This document shows positions 1 to 15,000 of a stretch of DNA of 64,000 nt, piece after piece. Below the pieces are notes generated by a model that searched no databases, had not been told where the DNA came from, and saw only the letters and a list, made by a program, of their open reading frames with translations. This DNA comes from Acanthaster planci (Eukaryota; Echinodermata; Asteroidea; Valvatida; Acanthasteridae). The stretch lies in assembly GCF_001949145.1 (NCBI RefSeq), contig NW_019091456.1, forward strand, positions 675,224-739,223. The letters are read 5' to 3'. Position numbers and translations under genes: made by a program. The stretch's first letter is position 1. Each line of letters opens with the position of its first letter.

Positions 1-7
1 AGCTAAC

Positions 8-92
8 CTTTTTCTTGAGCACTTCTGGCACAACCTGATCTTGACTGGATTGGGGCAGGTCAGAAGCACATGTTAAAACTGCAGCAAAGAAC
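8..92 (-). CDS. FANCA: FANCA exon 23 (residues 859-887), last exon in window
   Basis: Acceptor TTTGCCTAG|GTTCTT, donor AAG|GTTAGC at positions 7-6. FFAAVLTCASDLPQSSQD matches human FCTAAISYSLCKFSSQSRD. A CAG twelve bases further in was rejected because it breaks the phase. Remaining exons lie beyond base 1. Confidence 0.9.
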
Positions 93-3000
93 CTAGGCAA
101 ACAAGAAGAAAAACATCACATTAATTCTTCAGTACTTTATCAATAATGCTGGAAGTCAGCCAATAATTGCTCCTTCATGCAATGCAACTTATAACGCATT
201 CAGTTTTCTTTTAAATTAAGTTTGGGTTTTTGCCCTTTCTGAGGTGTATTTTTAACACTGTATGCTCAGTGTACGCTCCCAAAGGCTTGTGAAAGAAACA
301 AACCACAAGCGTACTCGGGTGGCGTCTCCCCAGCGCAAATCCATCTTTGAAATAGTTGTTCGCGGTAACAGCTGCTCAATCTGATTTGAACCAGGCAGCC
401 GACACCGGCAAACTTGGTGGTCGAGTGGTTAAGATGTCTGCACTAGTAAGCAGGAGGTTGTGGGTTCGAGTCCCACCCGAGTACGCTTGTGGGTTGTTTT
501 TTTTCACAAGCCTTCGGGGGCATACACTGAGCATGATACAGTGTTAAAAATATACCTCAGGAAGGGCAAAAAATCCAAACTTAATTTACATCTCCCAGGC
601 GCAAATCCATCTTTGAAACAGTTTTCTTTTACTTGTGAAAAAGCCATTTTTTGGAAATCTCTTCTGTGATGTTTACTCTTTGGCCGAGGCTTTATGAGAT
701 TTTTGGCCAGAGAAGTTTGGCTTTGTGCATGTTCTCACACCCGTTTCTAATAAAAACCCAGATACTGGTATGCCACTCTTTCTTTTTTTTTCTTTCTGTC
801 AAATTTCAAACTGTGGCTGTACACAGTGTACGGTCTATGCGCATACCAAATTTCAATCAAATCTTTCTTCAAAGACCGAGATGGGGGAGGGGGGAAGGAG
901 GGTAAGAAAATATCTTCCCTTTAACCACTCGCTGCCAGGTCGAATTTGAAGTTAAGTGGCATGACGTCAAACCGGGATATTTTCAAGATTTTCCGTTTTC
1001 AAAATTCTTTAAAAAATTGTAACTTCATTTACTGGACGTTTACACCCACATGAATGACTGTCTGGTGGCTACTATAATTTAACAGACAACATCTATTGAT
1101 GCCCGAGTATTCAGCCAGGCCTGCCGCTTTGTAAAAAAGAGCCCAGACTGTGCGGTGTTACATACATGTAAGTTTTTTTGTTCCCAATCAATAGGGGCCA
1201 GGTTAGTTTGCAGCGGTATTGTATCGCTCATAAATTGAGCGCTGGATGCTTTTGTCCCCGGTGGTAATCCGCTCGTGCTGAATGCCACAAACAGTGGTAT
1301 AATCTTTCAAAACAATGACGGATTTCCACTGCTTTTGACAACTAAAAATGTTAACGGTTCCCAGCAGCTCAGTCGTTTGTTCTGAGTATGGTCTTTTGAT
1401 ATAAAACCCAGCTCTTTTGTCCGATTGCAAGCTCCTCGGTTTCATGTATAAAGCCTATGTGCCCGAAACCAGGCACCCCGGCAGGAAAGGGCTAAGCTGT
1501 GATCAAGGAAAACATACTTTTCAGGTCAAACTAAGATGCAACTTGCCCATATTATGAAAAGATGAGACTTTAGAAAGAATAGGAAATACGGGTACAGACA
1601 GGCTGACATCGACAAATGAAAAATCTATTCATCCAAACACAAAAATTATTTTAAATTACTTTTAGTTTAACACCCTAGTTTGAGGGGACTTGAGCACTGC
1701 ATCATCTATGAGTTCAGACATTTCCCATGACTGTGGAATAGAACACTCTATTTACCATGGAATAGAACTTTTTTGTGGTGCACCTGTGTAATGCACAATT
1801 AGGTAGTGAAGATTTACCAAGGCTTAACATCAAATAGTAATGATAACGACAGTATTTTCAATTTTCCATATTATCCATTTTGGAAATCAACACAAGCACA
1901 TACTTGAGAGCAAACTTCATAGTGTCACCAGTGCTGAGTGGAATTTTCCTGGCTATGAGGTTGAGAAGAGGCAGTTGGTCTGGTTCTCCATCCTGCTGCT
2001 GTCTCAATCTTTGCTTGCTGTGAGTCTGCAGCTTGACAGGTGGCAGCCTCTCCCCCAGGGCACTCAGATGCACAAGGAGGCTGGCTAAACTGTTTATGTG
2101 GTCTTCTTCCAAGACATTCCCCTGGAACAAAAAGGAAGATATCATTAATAAAATGACAATTTGGGAAAAAATATTTACAGATCGTTGATTCCTTAACTCT
2201 TCCTCCCTTGGCCTTTTTTTGCTTGGAAGCATCCCTCATCCTGCAAAATCCTTCAACAGTCCCTATGTAAAATCTCAATGCATTTTCAGTCCACCAAAAT
2301 GCACCATTACATCTTGAATGTGTTAATTGGGGGTGACCACAGCCTCAATCCTTCAAAATCCTGCGGATTAGGAAATTCCGGTCGATATATTGAGACAGTG
2401 CAAATGATTTTGAAGTATAATCTAGGACTAAATTTATGCATGAAAACAAGATCCCACGAAGACCTCAGTACAGTACGTCCTCTGAAATCAGCCCATCAAC
2501 TTTTGCCATACAGCCTCAATCCCTTGAAATCCTCCTTGTAGGAGAGGATTTGAGGTTACAATTAATGACATTTAATTTTTAAATTGTAAATTTTTAAATT
2601 GTAAGCAGATGGACCCATAGTGATCACACACTCCAATGACTTGGTCAAACAGATAGATAAAGAATCCGTCAGGAATTTAGATGTCCAAAAACTATTTGCT
2701 GTTACAACACAAACGCAACGCTGAGCCAAAACCTTCAGCTCGTTGTCCCAAGGCAGTAATAATGTCAAACCCACTCAATCACACCTCCTATGCCTCACCT
2801 ACTGACTGTGACATACCTGGTGACAGATGAGGGTATGCAACCTGTGATACAAGACAGCATGCAGGGAGCCCTGGGCAGCAAGCATGGAGGCGTAACTCTC
2901 AGCAACGGCTGTGAACGGACGCTTTGCCTTGGCCATCAGCAGGTGGGCCTTACAGAAGCTACTCACCAGCAGATCCGTGACCTAGAGAGCAAACGTGATT

Positions 3001-6000
3001 GGCGGATTGGAGCGGGCACTAGCCGTAGAAGCATGCATGCTCAAAATTTCTCTGTTTTGTTCGAAAGCTCTTTGAACTGTTCAATCTGTTGTCAAAGTTT
3101 TGAATTGAATTGAAAAGGAGGCACACCTGCATAAGCGCTGGCTCCATGACAGTGTTAACATTGACATCCAAGATGACGGTACTGGCGCCCTCTATACTAT
3201 TAGCATTGGCAGGCATGATTTTCAGCTCTTGCAGAACAGTACTCAGTCTCTCTGATATCAATGCCATGTGGCCGGCTACGTCTGTTGGACAGATCCGCAG
3301 GAAATTCAAGGAGCCAAAAAGTCATTTCATTTAATAATTTACATCAAAAACTAACATGAACAGCATGAGCAGGCTTTAAAAACTTAATGGGACTATTTAA
3401 TCACCTTTATTGGGTTTACATTAATTTTCAACTTTGTGTCAGCCTTCATTGTACTAAGTTTGACGAGACTAGCCATACTACCTTGATATAACTGGAACCT
3501 TGTTATCGAGGGACAGAAAAAAAGAGAAACAAATTCAAGAGACTGGGACCCTAAGAATTTGTCCTTTATAACAACATTTTTTGTTATATTTAAACTGGAA
3601 GTCGTAAGTACAAAATTAATTTATGTAAAAAGCGAAGAAAGTTTCCAATGTACTCTCCTCCGGTGTTGCTGGACTTGAGTCCTGACTCTTACTCCAACTC
3701 AAGTCCACTTTTTGATGGACTTTGACTGTGTTTGTGTTTGACTCACAGGGCAAGAACTTCACAGAGGCATCAGAGTCAATTGCCTAGACAGCCCTGGTCT
3801 TTGCCTCAATGCCCATTGAAATATCCCCATAGACAAGTTGATACAAGTGGCTTTTGCGAATGAGAAATGGCCTTGTCCCTTCAAGACCAAAGTTCCTGCC
3901 CTGGACTTGGCCTTGCAGGTCTGCCTGAGTCAGGCACGATCCCACTTGAAGATGACCTTTCAGTGTGAAATAAGCAAAGGAATGGAAAACTTCAACAATG
4001 CTTCTGCTTCGTCTCCAACCTGAAGAATTCTTTCCAATGAAACATTCTTTACAGCTAGAAACAAGACTGCTCTGATCTGCTTATTTTCAAATTAATTGTC
4101 TATTTTTGAAGATTTTCAGGTGTTTTTAATAACTCGAAAACACCTGGAGATACTTTTTGTTGAAAAAGTTGGTCAAAATAATTATTTTGGCAATAAACAC
4201 TTGGAAAATATCAGTCCTCTTTTGTTTATATTTGCTACATTGTAATGGGACCCATGCATTGAGTGTACCCTATGCATGTTCACTTATTCTTCTTGCCATG
4301 TTTTTAATGTGTGAGAACATTACGCTTATTGAAGTACTCAGACTGGGAATTTTCAGACTCCCACTTGGACTCAGACTTTTGGGACTTGGACTTGGACTTA
4401 AACCAGTGAAACTCAGATTTGGAAGAGACGGACTCGACTACGACGATGCTTTCCTTACCTGCATAGTCAGGAGTGTTTGTTGAGTCCTTCATCAGCAACT
4501 GAGGCAGAGAATCTAAGGAATCTTGCAGACGGTTCAACGGCTCCGCTGCCGTGTCATCCATGTCCTCGGATGACACACCTGCAGAAAAACAGAAATTAAC
4601 TCATGTTACTCACATGCAGAACACTCTTTCAAACTGAGCATTTGAGGATGGTTTCTCTGAATGCTTCTCTTCACTAATCTTACGACCCTAATCCCAAAAC
4701 TCCTCCAATCTTTTTTTGAGAGGGCAAACCTTGTGTGGACCTGGGCAAACCTTGTGTGGACCTCTGCTAACCTTGTGTGGACCTCACAAAGTCCACACAA
4801 GTTCTTTGCAGTCAGTGGGAGAGCCAAGTCGGTCAGTCTCCCAGAGGTCAAGTCACAAGTCAATTTTTCCCCAGTCAAGTTGCAAGTCATTTTTGTCCAC
4901 GGTCCAGGGAAATCACTCGCAAGTGCATTTCCCAAGTCCCATGTCAATTTTTTTTCAAGCCTGTCCATCGTCATGTTTGACACTTTCACTGACATACTTT
5001 GACAATGAGACCCATGTTTCGCAAAACAGGTCCAACCTGTCTACCTTTTGTCCACCATAAAATGCTTCTATTTTTTAGCGATTGGGCATTAGTGCAATGA
5101 AAAGACAGGTTTGCTTTCGAAAATCACAGAAAATCATAAATATATACATTTTGTCTTGTATTTCTGCAAGAAAAATTGGTAATATCAGCAAGTCAAATTT
5201 ATTGAAGTCCCAAGCTATTTTGTTCCAAGTCATGTAAACTTCACGAGTAAATTTTTTTCCCAAATTGAGTCGCAAGACAAAAACCTTCCAACTTGCATCT
5301 GATTCGGCAACCTTTCTCATTCACATCTCCACACATGGAATAACATGCCTGTACATCCTAATATGCATGTTCAAATGGCAAAGATGGTGTCCGACCAATT
5401 ACAGCACGAAAACCTCCTGTAGAGGATTACGTGTCAAAAACACGGTGAAGCAATGAAAGTTGTTCATCCACAACTTCAATTAAACAGGTCGTATCACGAC
5501 GAACAAGGTGCCTGACTGCCTTTCAATGTTGACATGTCCATTCAATTTCCCCACTGCCGAGGTTTTCATCAATCAATAATTTGTGTGCATTCAGTTGAAA
5601 GTCAATCAAGTACACAGTGCCATCAACTTTCCTGAAAGGAACTGTTGAACCCTGTCAATAGGCTCACATATTCTACATTCAAATAAATTTTGAGCCTACC
5701 TTCTAACAGTGTCTCGATCTCAGTGGTACAAGCTTCTGTGTACTTGTTATACATAGACACAGGAATTTTGTCATCACTGCAATAAAAAAACAGTAGATCA
5801 AAGTCATTAGAAAGTAGAGTAGTTTTAGTCATTTTCCGAGTCCATCTAGAATATCGAAATAGAGGGTGATCAAATAAGACCTTTGTGAGTTACATTTGAA
5901 TAAAATCTGGTACACTGAATTATCTGATTGCACATTGACATACATGTTAAACTTGAATTCCCCAGGCTAAATACACTGTCGCTATACCTTATGATTTGGG

Positions 6001-9000
6001 GCAAGCTTTTGCACAGCGACCACCATCTCTAGAATAGACTGGTTCCTTTGTGGCCTTCCATTGATTACGGTGTACTGGTGTAAGGAGTCTCTTATGTAAC
6101 TAAGCAAAAGCTCGCCCCAAATCAGGAGGTATGACAACAGTGTCTTTAGTATGCAGAATTCGAATTGTCATGTTCATGTAAATTTAAAGAATCCAGTGTA
6201 CGAGATTTTCTTCAAATTTAACTCCCAACAGGCTTACTGGAACTGTCTCAAAAACAAGACAGTATTTATCAGGCATCCGAAAATTGCTGGGAATGTATTC
6301 TGGGCAAAAAGGCGTGATAAAATTTCAAGGTATTTGTGTTTAAGGACTTATAATTATAATTGATTATACTCTTGCGAACTGCTAAATCAAATCAATCAAC
6401 ATAAATGTTGATTCCCATTACACCAGCTTCTCTTTGGTTTGGTAGGGACCAGTGAAAGTCTCACCTGTTTATAAATTCATACGAGGATTATTTTTTAACA
6501 TAAAATAATGTTGTCAGCACTATAAATCGCATTAAGAGGTCATTGTTGCAAAATAATACATTATAGTACTAAGCAGACTATTTTTAGGCATCAAAATTCG
6601 TATAAAAATTTGCATAAAAGTGCATTTAATTCCAAAAGGCCTCATTTAAGGCAGGAAATGGTTATCATACTGGTATTTGTGCTGATGAGCTGGAATAAGC
6701 ATTTTACGAGTTAAATTTAAATAAAATCTGGTACTTTCACGTGAACATAGCAATTGGAATTCTCCATACTAAAGCCACTGTTGCTATACCTTGTGATTTG
6801 GGGCAAGCTTTTCCTTAATTACATAAGAGACGCCTTGCAACAATACACTTTTCTCAATGGATAAGAAGGGCACAAAGGAACTAGTCCATTCCAGAGATGG
6901 TGGTCGCTCTGTGAAAGCTTGCCCCGAATCACGAGGTATAGCAACAGTGTCTTTAGTCTGGGGAATTCAAATCATTATGTTTATGAGGCAGTCAGATAAC
7001 TCAGTGCACCAGATTTTATTCAAATTTAACTAGCAAATGGCTTATTGAATCAAACTGCTTCATATAAATACCTTTTCAATGCTCCAATAAGCTTCATCTT
7101 GCTGTCAGGAATATCTGGCAACTGAAGACAAAAAGTGGCACACGAGAGCAAAGTATTTTAAGTCCAGGTGGGCCAACTGACAATTATTTTATTATAAAAA
7201 AATGCTTTCCCAACAAATAACAATTAAGTATGACAAAAACTCTAGCAAATTGTGAATAATTCATGAGTTTGTATTCATTACAACCAATCAAAGGGCTAGT
7301 ACAGCCATCAAAAGTGAAGGTTGAGAACTGAGTATTTTTCACAAAGGAGGCAAGCTGCCAGAACTGAGTTTAACTAAATTGTGAAAATGAATGCAATCAC
7401 ATGGATAGATTTTGACCAATCAGAGTTGCTCTTGAACAAATGCTTTTAAGCAGTAACTACACAACGTGAGCTTACCATTCGTGGAGTCAACAAGGCAGGC
7501 AGAAATTGCCCAATGTAATATGGCCTTCCAAAAATACTGCAAGAAGAGAATTAACATGACAAATTTTTAGAGGTTTTGGACCAAGCTTTTGACCATTCCT
7601 GCAACTAAATCAAGGTTCCCACAGAAATCTGAAAACCAAATACTTTGACTTTCCAGGACTAAAACATGACAATTTCTATGACATTTAGTATCACTTTACA
7701 GAGAAAAGCTGTTTTCTATTATGAACAGGAAGACTGCCAGAGTCACTGCTACAGATAAATAAGGGGTAAAGCAGCCCACCAAAAACAATATTTGCATGAT
7801 CTTAATTTTCATGATTTTTCTGTGACTTTTTCCTCTAACAAAAGGATTCCTGGTCACACTTTTTCTTCCCAATCTTCCATGGTTTTTCCACGACTCTCCC
7901 AGACAACTTTTTTCCAGGATTTATCAGGATTTTCCCATGACCGAGGGAACCCCGTCAATCCATGCAAGCAAGAGGATACAGACATGAAAGGTTACCAACA
8001 CAAGCTCATTTTGTTGTTTGATACTGGCCATATGTAACAAGGTGCCTTTCCCAACATGGTACACTTTCCTGGGGGCAGGGGGCAGGGGTGTGTGGGATGG
8101 TGGGTGGGTCATCAGTTGGTCAGTACTGAGGTGGATCAGTCAGAGGACTGGTCAGTCATTGAGTCGGTGGGTCAGCTGGTTGATCAGTTTGTGGTTTGGT
8201 CAGTGTGTAGATCGGTCGTCACTCAATCACATGGTCATGTTTGGGTCAACCAACTTAAATTTCTAGATTGGTTAGGAAATGTTAACCTTAATTGTAGGAC
8301 TTTTTCATGTATGCGGCCTGTCTTCTCATAGTGGGCCACTGCAACCTCAACATCATCCAAGGCCAGCTGGTTCCCTGTCTGTGCAAACACATTGTATCCC
8401 GAATATAGAGTTTGTTAACTTTCTTTGGAGTCGAGTGTACAGCCCATATGCATTCTCGTAATACCAAAATGCATCCAAGGATAAAAATGCAAAGACAAAA
8501 TCACTGAATAGTGAATGCTACACATTTTTGAAAAAAGATGGTGGAAATCAATGTATAGTTTCTCTGCTGATCTTCAGACTTGTGAACTGCTCTGGGCCCA
8601 ATTTCGTGGCACTGCTTACAGCAAGCGAAAATCGGCGCTTACCATAGCAGAAAATTCTGTGCTTACGGCGAACGTATTTCGCGGGTTAGCAAGGAATTTT
8701 GGCTTGTGCGCAAGCGTACATCCCGTAACTAAGGATTCGGTGCTGAAAAGGTTAGCGCAGAAATGTTTCTGCTAGCGCGGTTAGCACAGAATGAAGATCG
8801 TAAGCGTGGAATTCTGCGGTAAACGGCGCCATGAAATTGGGCCCAGATGTTTAACAATAACCCTTAAGCACACAGTCCAACAGTCTACTTTCTTCATTTC
8901 AATTCCAACTGTTACCACAACGCCTTTCAGGATCTGTGAGAATCAGAAACAAACTTGACAACACTGGAGATTTCTCCTGCCTTTAAATGAAAGTCCAATT

Positions 9001-12000
9001 AATTCAATCCCATTCACATGAACGCTCACCTGCGCTTTTCCACTGGTGCCTGCCCCAGTGCCACCACTAGTCTGCCAACTTTCCTGAAGTTAGCAACAAA
9101 GGTTCAAAACCAAATAGTTTATCCTACTGCTAATAACATCTGAAAACATGAACGGTTATCGATACAGTGACGTAAAATTTACGGGGCGATAAGCATGATA
9201 CAGACGTGCGTCTGTACTATGCATTACATCCCTGTACAATGTTACATCGCAAACGCGTATTTATGGGTTTTTTATTGCTCTCTCTTGTTGAGTGCTATTG
9301 CATACCTTTGGCTGTTGGAAAGTCTGAAAACTTCTTAATAATCTGCCTTTACGTTGTTTCTCACCACGAAATAGTGGGGAGAGGATTCGATAGCCCATCC
9401 CTCGGTCAAAAAATGGGGTGGGGGATATATACCCCGCATTCCCTACAGGCTTTGCACCCATATGGATCGATATCTGCTAGACAGCAGTAAATCACTACGT
9501 CCAGGTGAACCAAAAAAAAAGGCAAGAACAAAGAACACAACGGAGAAGAAAACAGAAACTATGGACGGGGGGTGATGGACGGAAGAAAGACAACAAGATA
9601 AGCAAGTATGAAAGTATGTTGGTAGCAGAAACAAGAAAAGGAGATGCAGGATGGCAATAAAGAAACGGTAAAGAAATGTTCAACACGTTCTTCAATCATT
9701 TTTTTCCCATTACATCTGATTGGCTGGATGACGTCAAGACTATGGCAACCCGCCAGTGCAATGTATTCCATTATTACTGGACAATCTTCTCTCAAGTAAA
9801 TTTTACTGAGAAATCTTACATTCCTGAAACCTGAAACTTATGTTTAAAGAAACCTATGTTTAAAGAAAACACAATTTGAGAAAACAATATCTTGAAAAGC
9901 CGTTTTAACAGAATCTTGCTTTCTCAAAAAGAATTCCGGTGAACAGTCTGAAAAAAATTGTTTTATTAAGCAGTCCATACTGTTGCACAACATGCTTTAC
10001 AAAGCTTGTTTTTCCAAAGTACTCCTTGCAAAACACGTACTTCAAAAAAACATGATTTGTGAAGTGCATACCTCAAAAAAACCAAGATTTCAAAGTGAAA
10101 AATAGTGCAGCTTTGTCAGAAGTGCTGAGATTTAAAATGCTTTTTTGTACCTTGAAGTCTATAATTCTTGTCTTGGCCAAGGATATGTAGTCTTGGAGAA
10201 CTTCTCGACTCTTGGGGGGTGCATACGGGGGATGCTTAACATGGGCCTACAAAACAATTTGAAAAAGTCCAGGTGTTTTGAGTTTAAATGTTTAGTTTGG
10301 CGCCTCCCGTCACATGATTGGGTAAATACGCAAGGATTTCCCATGCAGAAATACAGAGGACATTTCAACATGCTCTCACAAATTCCGCACAAAGTACCAA
10401 GTGACATCAGTGCGATGGGTAGCCCTCAAGGAGCCATGTGCTAAGCACTGCAGCTGTCTCAAACTTTTAAAAAAGGAGTTGTAGTAGGAAATGTCTCACA
10501 AAATCTTGAACATATAACCATCGAGGGTCAGCATTTGTCAAGTCCAACTTTGTAAAGGAGTTTGGTTGGTGTAACTTGTCGTTTTTAAAGAAGTCGGCAT
10601 TTTTTGCAGAAAATAATACAATACTTTCTTACTCGTTTTACAGCGCCTTACTTTTCTGTGGACTAATACCATCAGAAGTGGTTAAGGCAGACAAGCGTAA
10701 CGACATGTTTCCAGATAAGACTTGAAGGTTTTTATGGTGAAAGAAACTAGATGAATAAAACGATTGCGGTTGCACCATGTATCAATCTCTTTCTTGAGTC
10801 TGTGTGGTTCTGAGAAGAACCGGGGAATAACTCGACGTTTCGAACAGTGTACTCTGTCCGTCTTCAGGAGACTGCAGGATTCTAACTGGGAGTGGAGATT
10901 ATATGGTGTAGAGAGGGATCCAGATGTAGGGATTAGCTCGGTGAGGCGTTAAGGGGGGAACAGTGATGGCGGGAACAATGGGTGCTGCAATATTTACTAG
11001 TGCGCTCATCTACATGTACACTGTACATAGAAAATTAGACATGGGGCTGATTCACCTTGCGGGCATTGATACCCACGACCTATACAAAATAAACCACCAA
11101 CCACACAAGCAAAAATTAGCTGTTCCAACATTTTTGGTGTAAAAACATTGTAGTTTGGGGCTTTTGTCAAAGTTTCTTTTTTGCCACAATAAGCTGTGCA
11201 TATTATAGTAAAGATTGCGGTAACACCATGTATTTATCTCTTCTTTGAGTACCTGTGGTTCTGAGAAGACGTTTCGAACAGTGTCTGAAATGTCGAGTTA
11301 TTCCCTGGTTCTTCTCAGAACCACACATACTCAAGAAAGAGATTGATACATGGTGCAACTGCAATCGTTTTTCTCAACATGTTTCAACTGACCCCAAACA
11401 AAAAAATTCATCACAAGTTGGTGATTATGGCAACTGTTGGCAAACAAGCATCCTCGCCTTCCAATTCTGTGACCTGGGTGCAAATCCCACCCGAGCCAAC
11501 GCCTGGATTAGGTTTTCGGTCCCTGCCTGATTCCAGGGGTCATCCCTGGATTGTCATTTCAGGGTTTTCCTACCACCTCTTAACTAGAAATGTCTTCTTT
11601 GCCTTTTCAATGCAGTTTCCCTCGTAAAACAGGGCCCACAGTTCATTTACTTGCCGGAAATGACAATTAAAGAGTTTGCTGGGTATCTTTTTGAAAGGGC
11701 TCATCCTGGGGCACATGAATTTGCTAGTCTTAACATTTTGATAGTCTTTAAAATGGTGGACCTTGGCACACGGAGCAAATATGTGACCCGGTACATCGTA
11801 ATCAGGAATAAGTCGCTGAGGCTGTTTTACATAATGGCCGAGTAAAGTGGGGAGGTGGGTAATTGTTGAAAATATCGATGTGGCGGTTTCTGTATATTTT
11901 GGAAGTGTATGATGTAAGGTTACCATCAACACACTTGTAACGTGTAACACTTGAAAGTTTATGAAATTCTCTTTCTGACCATGTACATGTCTCAAAAAGT

Positions 12001-15000
12001 CACTTTGCGACTTATTCCTGATTTCGATGTACCAGGTAGCTTTCATGAGTTCATGCAAGTAGTTAAACATCAAAAGTACATCTCTGAGTAATATGAATAC
12101 TAAGTTTGACTCAAAGGATAACATAATGGGCCTGCTTGTTTCACACGGATCCGGATCGCGATCAGTGATCTGTTGTTGGTTCACTGACACCAGAACCTGC
12201 CAAAATGGATAGCGGGAACCAGCTCTGGGATCACTAATCATAATTCAGATCCGCATGAAACAAACAGACCCAACAATGCTCATTTGGGTGTCTGCTGTAT
12301 GCGAGCTACACCGATTAAGCAATATTGAGCTTCACTGCAAGAATTAATAAAAATCACATCCAAAAAATAAATTGAGTTTACAGTGAGGGATTTTAACTAC
12401 CTTCAAGCAATGTACGGGCTCATGTGGCACCAGACTATTCAGAAACTCCATGAAGAATGCAAAGGTTTTACTTGATGTAACGTGGGGACCCGACGCAGTG
12501 CTGAACTGATCCTAGTTTAGAGAGCCAAACAAGACAATAAAAAGTGAAGTTACCCAGGGAAAATCAATTAATGACAATGTGGAAATATTATGCACATATT
12601 TGGCATGGGGTGTGCACTGATAATTTCCCTGGTAAGAATAACTACATGTACAGTGAACTATTGACATTAAGAGCACTGTTCTAACATTGTGTTCACACTG
12701 TTTTCACACTGTTCTCACACTGTGTTCACACTCTGTTCACACTGTTCTCACACTGCTCTAACACTGTTCTCACACTGTGCTCACACTGTTCTGTTCATTA
12801 AAATTCCTGACCAATGATCCAAGCAGAAACATATTTCCGGACACAATCGTAAAAAACACACCCCTTCCTCCCAGAACTTAACCGGAGAGGAAACAAGGAA
12901 ACTTCTGCTGATATTTTTAAAGTGTCTCCAAATCCATGGAATTGCAGAAATCACAATTTAACCCCCCCCCATGCCAAAGTTCACTGACCTGAAACCATCG
13001 GGAGTATGACCGGAAATCACATGACCCCTCTGTAGCAGCTTGTCTGGCCAGTAGGAATGCAGAGTGTAAAAGCAACAGCTGTGAGCCCTCTAGGGACTCC
13101 TTTAATAAGTCAGCAATCAGAGCTGTGAAGGGTAAAGATGATTTGAGACAAAGCCCCAACAATTCGAGAGTCAATTTAGTAAACCCGAGGTAGCTTTCAA
13201 ATGATGTCCTAAAAAATTGCATTAACAAGGGTAAGTTTTGGACGCTGTTACATGAACAGAAATAAATACCACATAAAAATAAACTTGACCACTTGCTGCT
13301 GGGGAGCCCTGTTTCAGAGACGTTGGCTTTATACGCATTGCTGGGGTGCCCGAAATCGGACAAAAGAGCTGGGCCTTGTAACAAAAGATCGTACTTGGAA
13401 CAAAAGACCGAGCTGCGGGGAATATCCAACATTTTTAGTTGTCAATGGCGGAGGAAGTCCGTTTTTGTTTTGAAAGATTATACCACTGTTTGTGGCATTC
13501 AGTGCGAGCAGATTACCACTGGGGACAAAAGCACTCCAGCTCTCCAGTGATGAGCGATACAACACCGCTGCATGCTAATCTGGCCCCTATTGAAAAGACG
13601 TCAGCAGCGCACTTTGCCCGTTTCAGAAACAAAAGAAAATTACATAACATCGCACAATCTGGGCTCTTTTTACAAGGCCGCAGGCCTGGCTGAAATACTT
13701 GGGTGTCGATAGATGTTGTCTGTCAGATTAGAGTAGCACCGGACAGTCATTCATGTGGGTGTAAACATCCAGTAAATGAAGTTATGAATTTTATAAGAAT
13801 TTGAAAACAGAAAAAAAAATTAAAAAATGACCCAGCCCAGCGAAATCAACATGGAGAAATGGGCCCAGCGTGAAGTGGTTAATGATGGGAACCAGGGGAT
13901 GGCAAAATACTGCTGGAAGGAAATGGAAGTGTTTGGATGTGGACAAAACTCCTGCTCAGGGTTGGGCTTTGAATGTGTCAAAAGACTATTTTAAAGCAGG
14001 GTCACATCTCTTGACTCTCTTCAGCAAGTTAAACAAAAACTACCTGTTTTCTGTGACTTATGGTTACCTTATTTCAGGAGTTAGACGGAAATTCTGTATC
14101 ACACAGTTGGCACAGAATGTTTGTTAATTAATCTGTAAGCAGATTATGGTTACCATAAACACATTACTTTGTGGTTTGCAAAGGTGTGAAAATGGGCCCA
14201 GTCAGACTTACCTTTGAGGAGTCCCGAGCCTTGCCGGAAACACACGCAGAAAACAGACACCAGAATGAGTGTCAGTTGCCAGTTCACCTTTTGGTGAAGA
14301 AAACAACACGAGAGGTTCTGAAAGTTTCTTGACCAACCTTATGCCCTAGGAAGAAAGTGATCTCAAAATTACAACGAGGGAAAACCATGTCCATGACTCT
14401 GACTTCCATAGCATGACGTTAGGCTTTAGGTTGCCATTTTTGTATCAACTTCATCTTAATGTTCATGTTCATCTCTACAAAACAATACTTTTTAGAAATA
14501 TTTTCCCATTAAATGTTGTAAACCCGTGTGACTCATCCTGCTCTCAGTCTGGTGGATTTGCGAAGATATGGAAAAATTTCTGGCAAAATGCCAACAGTGT
14601 TGAGGAACGAAGAAAGTCAATGATTCCAAGTGACTGTCCACTTTTCTCATTGAACAAGGTCAAAGTTGCTCCGTACAATATCAAAAGTGATTGTGTGAAT
14701 TTTGTCCTGACGGGACGCAGGATTTCTGGTACCTTTTCTCTCTCCACGACTTCCCGCAGCACAGAGCATATCTGTTTCTCTTCACTAGTCACAAGCAACT
14801 GAATGAACATCTTGGTCTCGCTGGACGGTGCCTTAAAGTAGGTCCAGTGGTCATGCTGCTTGGTCAGAGCTGTTGTCACTACGGCCAAAAAAAATCGAGC
14901 AAAACTTCTGTACGAAAGCTGTCCTTAACTTGAAATTTCTCTTCGTCGGATCATTCTTTTCTACGTGTAAGTCTTAACCAGTGTACCGACAGTCAGCCAC

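Noticed and set aside
412-485. Functional tRNA gene
   Set aside because: A and B boxes are present, but no clean acceptor stem or full cloverleaf could be drawn, and the sequence continues into a SINE tail repeated in inverse nearby.
11570-12241. 223-codon open frame on the minus strand in FANCA intron 12
   Set aside because: It begins inside a foldback MITE, has no recognisable motif, and is not needed by the FANCA gene model, which joins exon 12 to 13 in phase across it.
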